Below are positions 56,817 through 60,000 of a stretch of DNA of 60,000 bases, piece after piece. A program made the position numbers and the translations under genes. Position 1 is the stretch's first letter, and each line of letters begins with the position of its first letter. The notes under the pieces were generated by a model. That model was not told the origin of the DNA. It did not search any database and was given only the letters and a program-made list of their open reading frames with translations. This stretch comes from Bolinopsis microptera (Eukaryota > Ctenophora > Tentaculata > Lobata > Bolinopsidae): contig NC_087073.1 in the NCBI RefSeq assembly GCF_026151205.1, positions 4,487,001 through 4,547,000 of the forward strand, read 5' to 3'.

Positions 56817-59800
56817 ATGGGTACGTCAAATTTAGTTGTTTCGTTCATTTTCATTGCTTTATTTGAACTTTACTGTGTTCTAGAATATTGTAGAATTCTA
56901 GAATCCTCGTATTTAGCGTAGCCGCAAATTAGTTGTATATGAGATCCATGAGGAATCGCCGTGATGACACAAATGTAGTCGTACAATTACTACAGTCCAT
57001 TGCTTACGATGGCACCATCATTTCCATGGAATTCGTGAATGGCATTCAGCCATGAATATATGCTACCAGTACCATAATACTGAGGAATGATATAACAATT
57101 GATTCAATGACTTTATTGTTAATATTATTGAGGCCCTAATTCCATCATCCATGGACACCATTTAGCAGTCGCCAAGTAAAATGATGGAATTGGAAACATT
57201 CATGTTTCATTAGTTGTACTACTAATAGTAATATCTCGTAATCAAATAAAATGCTCGTGTTAAGTTGCAGAGTTTGCTGATTTGCAACTACAGACTGCAG
57301 AATGCAGATGGAACCATTACCAATGTCCAATACCATACCAATACCAAAGGATGCATTTGATTTGGAAGCATTGATACCCTCTGATTCAGTCATCTGATGT
57401 TATGGGAAGTTGGTCGTTTAGCTCCGGACAGTCTATGCACGGTCCATGCAACAACAAAAGAACACTCCATGCACAGTCCCTGCACACTGGACACTTGATG
57501 CACGGTCCCTGCACGGTCAGTCCCTGCACACTCCCTGCACGGTCTATGCACACTCCCTGCACGGTCTATGCACGGTCCCTGTACGGTCCCTGCACAGTGC
57601 ACAGTAACATATAACACGGGCTAGTAGCCACTTGTGTAATTACTTGTGTTATTACAAAAGTGGCTAGTAGCCACTTTTGTAATAACAGCTCCTCAACTTC
57701 ACATTACCAAACCGGCTACTAACCGGCACTTAAAAAGTGGTCACTAGCCGGCTACTAACCGGCTACTAGCCGGCTAGTGACCACAAAGTGGCTACTAACC
57801 GGCTACTAGGCGGTCACTAGCCGGTTTGGAAACTCGAGAAAGTAGGTCTGCTTTTGAGCTCAGCTAATAGCCGGCGGGTGACCGCCTAGTAGCCGGTTAG
57901 TAGCCACTTTGTGGTCACTAGCCGGCTAGTAGCCGGTTAGTAGCCGGCTAGTGACCACTTTTTAAGTGCCGGTTAGTAGCCGGTTTGGTAATGTGAAGTT
58001 GAGGAGCTGTAATTACACAAGTGGCTACTAGCCGGTGTTCATATGTTACTGTGCAGGGACCGTGCATAAACCGTGCAGGAACCGTACATAGACTGTCCGG
58101 AGCTAAACGACCAACTTGCCGATGTTATGATAGGCAAGTTGCGTGGTACATAGCGATGCCTGTACATTCATGTCGAGACTCGAGAGACGTTATTAAACTG
58201 AGTAGTAGTTGACATATTGAAGGTTACGTTGCTTAGTGCATTGCGCACATTAGCGACGTCTGTTACTGATGGTGCGATTGTAATATTTTAAGCACCATAA
58301 TTGCTGCGAAATCTCACCTATCACTGCTTCGGATCACCAGATCGCTTCTTATTTGGAATCGTACGCCAACAAATTGAACCTATTAACTTGACTTACTTGA
58401 CTTATGGCAGCTTCAGAGTCCGAGTCTCGATGAATATGATGTGTCTCCAAAGCTTTCTGTCCGCCATGGCGCGCCATAAGGTGTTCTTGAGTCCGGTGTC
58501 ACTTCTTAATCTTAGGTTGTCGACGAAAGTGAGATTATTAATCAGTTCATAAAATCATTTTGTTATTAAATAGATCGGATGATTGCTGACATTACTTTTC
58601 AGATTTCGTCAAGCTGTATAAACCAAACGCGAAAATACTTAGTAAAGTAGGTCAAAGTAAACCTAAAACAAAAAGAAAAGGAAAAAACGGTGGTTTAAGA
58701 CCGGCTGCTGACCCAGAGTCCTCTAGCTCTGATGGAGGTACGTTTTATTTACGCAATTTGTCGTCCCCTAAACCATTTCTATATTCGGAACAAATATATT
58801 TCCTTGAAATTTTAATTAAGTTCAACAATCAACATAATGGTAACAATTATGAATCAGAAACAGATATTTTAATCATCGTTGAATTTTGTGATCATTAGCA
58901 GTACAATGTGCGACTTTCAGGTTCAGTCAATTCGTGGGATCGAATTCAGGAGGAGTTCAATGATATAGTAGACAGCACTGGAAAAGTAAGTTTTAAAATA
59001 CAAATTTTTCATTCAAGAAGGGGCTCAGGTCCTCTGATCTCAATGTTTAGCATACCTACAAATTGCAAACAAATGCCATTTTTCAACACTTATATTCTTA
59101 TAATGATATAAAATACGATACTCTAAAAAACACCTTTATTTCAGGATGATAAAGGCGGGGAATACAAGAGAAAAAGCCGCAACATCTCAGTTTGCATAAT
59201 AATACCCATTCTGGCTGTAATCAGTTACTCGTGCTACCACATCTACCAAGGACACATCTCCCACCGGCAGAGCAGGGCTAATCACAACCTGGTCGGCAGC
59301 AGTCAGCAGGTTTAAAATATTTAAAAAGGTTTTAAGCCTTCTCAGTGTTAATAAACAACAACTACTGTTACTATAACTGTTACAATCGGCAACTTAGCAT
59401 GAAGTTCTCTATGTTAACTAATCTACCAAAACCTGCACTTCTCTAAGTTAACTAATCTACCAAAACCTGCACTTCTCTAAGTTAACTAATCTACCAAAAC
59501 CTGCACTTCTCTAAGTTAACTAATCTACCAAAACCTGCACTTCTCTAAGTTAACTAATCTACCAAAACCTGCACTTCTCTAAGTTAACTAATCTACCAAA
59601 ACCTGCACTTCTCTAAGTTAACTAATCTACCAAAACCTGCACTTCTCTAAGTTAACTAATCTTCCAAAACCTGTACTTCTCTAAGTTAACTAATCTATCA
59701 AAACCTGCACTTATTTTAGTTAACTAATGAATCATACCTGCAGTTCTCTAAGGCAGTGGAGGGTCTCAATGCGGAAATGTTGTGGACAATGATGTACATA

Positions 59801-60000
59801 TACGGTAACCTTGACTACCCAGTGGTAGTTGTCAGTGATCTCAGGATTAAGAGTAACGAATCTCTAGGTAAATAAATTCAGTAAATGGTTGTCATTCTGT
59901 TCCTAAGTCCTCGCACTACTTAATTAGTATGATAATTAGATAGTTTTCACCGACCTAACTTGAATTTTAACCTCAGCTGAGATATCAAGTTGGCCCAAGA
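56817..60000 (+). CDS. Gene 2 copy B: predicted single-pass membrane protein, 3'-incomplete
   Basis: Exons: 56817-56820 (ATGG), 58603-58737, 58921-58985, 59145-59309, 59744 or 59753-59867, and 59977 onward; phases 1, 1, 0, 0, 1 agree. The first ~80 residues are hydrophilic and basic (MDFVKLYKPNAKILSKVG, KPKTKRKGKNGG, then acidic SSSSDGG). Residues ~82-102, ISVCIIIPILAVISYSCYHI, form one transmembrane helix preceded by KRKSRN, which predicts a cytosolic or nuclear N-terminus and a lumenal or outer C-terminus. The following domain reads AVEGLNAEMLWTMMYIYGNL and YPVVVVSDLRIKSNESL. The topology recalls torsin-activating LAP1/LULL1 proteins, but no diagnostic motif is visible, so this is only a hint. 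Intron 1 contains a transposon and intron 4 a 34-bp tandem array. Confidence 0.65.
57404..58120. mobile_element. 717-bp foldback element with 8-bp target duplication (hAT-like)
   Basis: GATGTTAT flanks both sides (57396-57403, 58121-58128), and copy A has the empty site GATGTTA at 5714-5720. TIRs are about 40 bp: GGGAAGTTGGTCGTTTAGC and GCTAAACGACCAACTTGCC extended by CTCCGGACAGTCTATG. Inside the left arm is an array of GCACGGTCCCT-type 11-mers (57430-57600). The core is a long palindrome of TAGCCGGTTAGTAGCCGG-type repeats centred near 57850. No ORF of its own. The 8-bp duplication fits the hAT superfamily. Confidence 0.88.
59402..59741 (+). repeat. 34-bp tandem array, ten units, ending at a splice acceptor
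   Basis: Each unit contains TTCTCTAAG, then TTAACTAATCTACC, then AAAACCTGCA. Central units are identical; the first and last are diverged. The exon boundary at 59743/59752 lies exactly where the eleventh unit would begin. Confidence 0.92.

Larger units (their letters stand above)
54608..58831. repeat. Duplicated block, copy B (partner 2651-6436)
   Basis: Same order and orientation as copy A. Copy B has native flanks on both sides: gene 1 exons 1-2 to the left and gene 2 exons 3 onward to the right. It is therefore the likely source, and copy A the partial duplicate. It includes the hAT-like insertion at 57404-58120 and lacks the LINE fragment of A. Confidence 0.92.

Noticed and set aside
59402-59741. 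CRISPR array
   Set aside because: Repeats are contiguous with no spacers, and the DNA is an intron of an animal gene.

Overview
This 60 kb window is intron-rich, AT-rich, transposon-laden animal DNA. Genes have short coding exons with GT..AG introns, and the spaces between them hold several clades of non-LTR retrotransposon (LINE), foldback and MITE-like DNA elements, microsatellites and decayed gene fragments. An invertebrate metazoan is clear. A cnidarian-like genome is plausible from the LINE mix and gene structure, but the window does not prove it.

Layout. 1-2650: 3' end of an L2/CR1-type LINE with its reverse transcriptase ORF open to the window edge. 2651-6436: duplicated block copy A, holding the 3' exons of an unrecognised proline/serine-rich basic protein (gene 1) and the first exons of a predicted single-pass membrane protein (gene 2). 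6437-9880: no supportable gene. 9880-16460: LINE graveyard (endonuclease-RT remnant, second RT remnant, antisense ORF1 remnant). 17137-18820: a LINE whose 9-bp target-site duplication contains a splice acceptor and a start codon. 18826-31223: a complete 13-exon cytoplasmic dynein intermediate chain gene (597 aa predicted), the best-supported gene here, with a 2.0-kb TIR element in intron 1 and a 0.72-kb foldback element in intron 6. 32.4-35.2 kb: nested MITEs, a broken LINE and an orphan promoter-like stretch. 37398-45455: an N-terminal C2-domain (copine-like) gene continuing into a low-complexity tail. 46.5-53.7 kb: broken remains of an RP9-like zinc-knuckle gene (two pieces), a WD40-like gene and unassigned exon-like ORFs. 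54065-60000: block copy B, with gene 1 complete (383 aa predicted) and gene 2 running off the window.

The two block copies are nearly identical but differ by two transposon insertions. Each copy therefore serves as the empty-site control for the other: the LINE fragment at 5106-5370 is absent from B, and the hAT-like foldback at 57404-58120 is absent from A. Gene assignments rest on translation, splice-site phase consistency and remembered family motifs. No database search was run. The most interesting points are the LINE insertion that duplicated the dynein start codon and acceptor, the 34-bp tandem array made of 3'-splice-site-like modules in gene 2, and the small nested palindromic element found both inside a MITE and inside a LINE reading frame.
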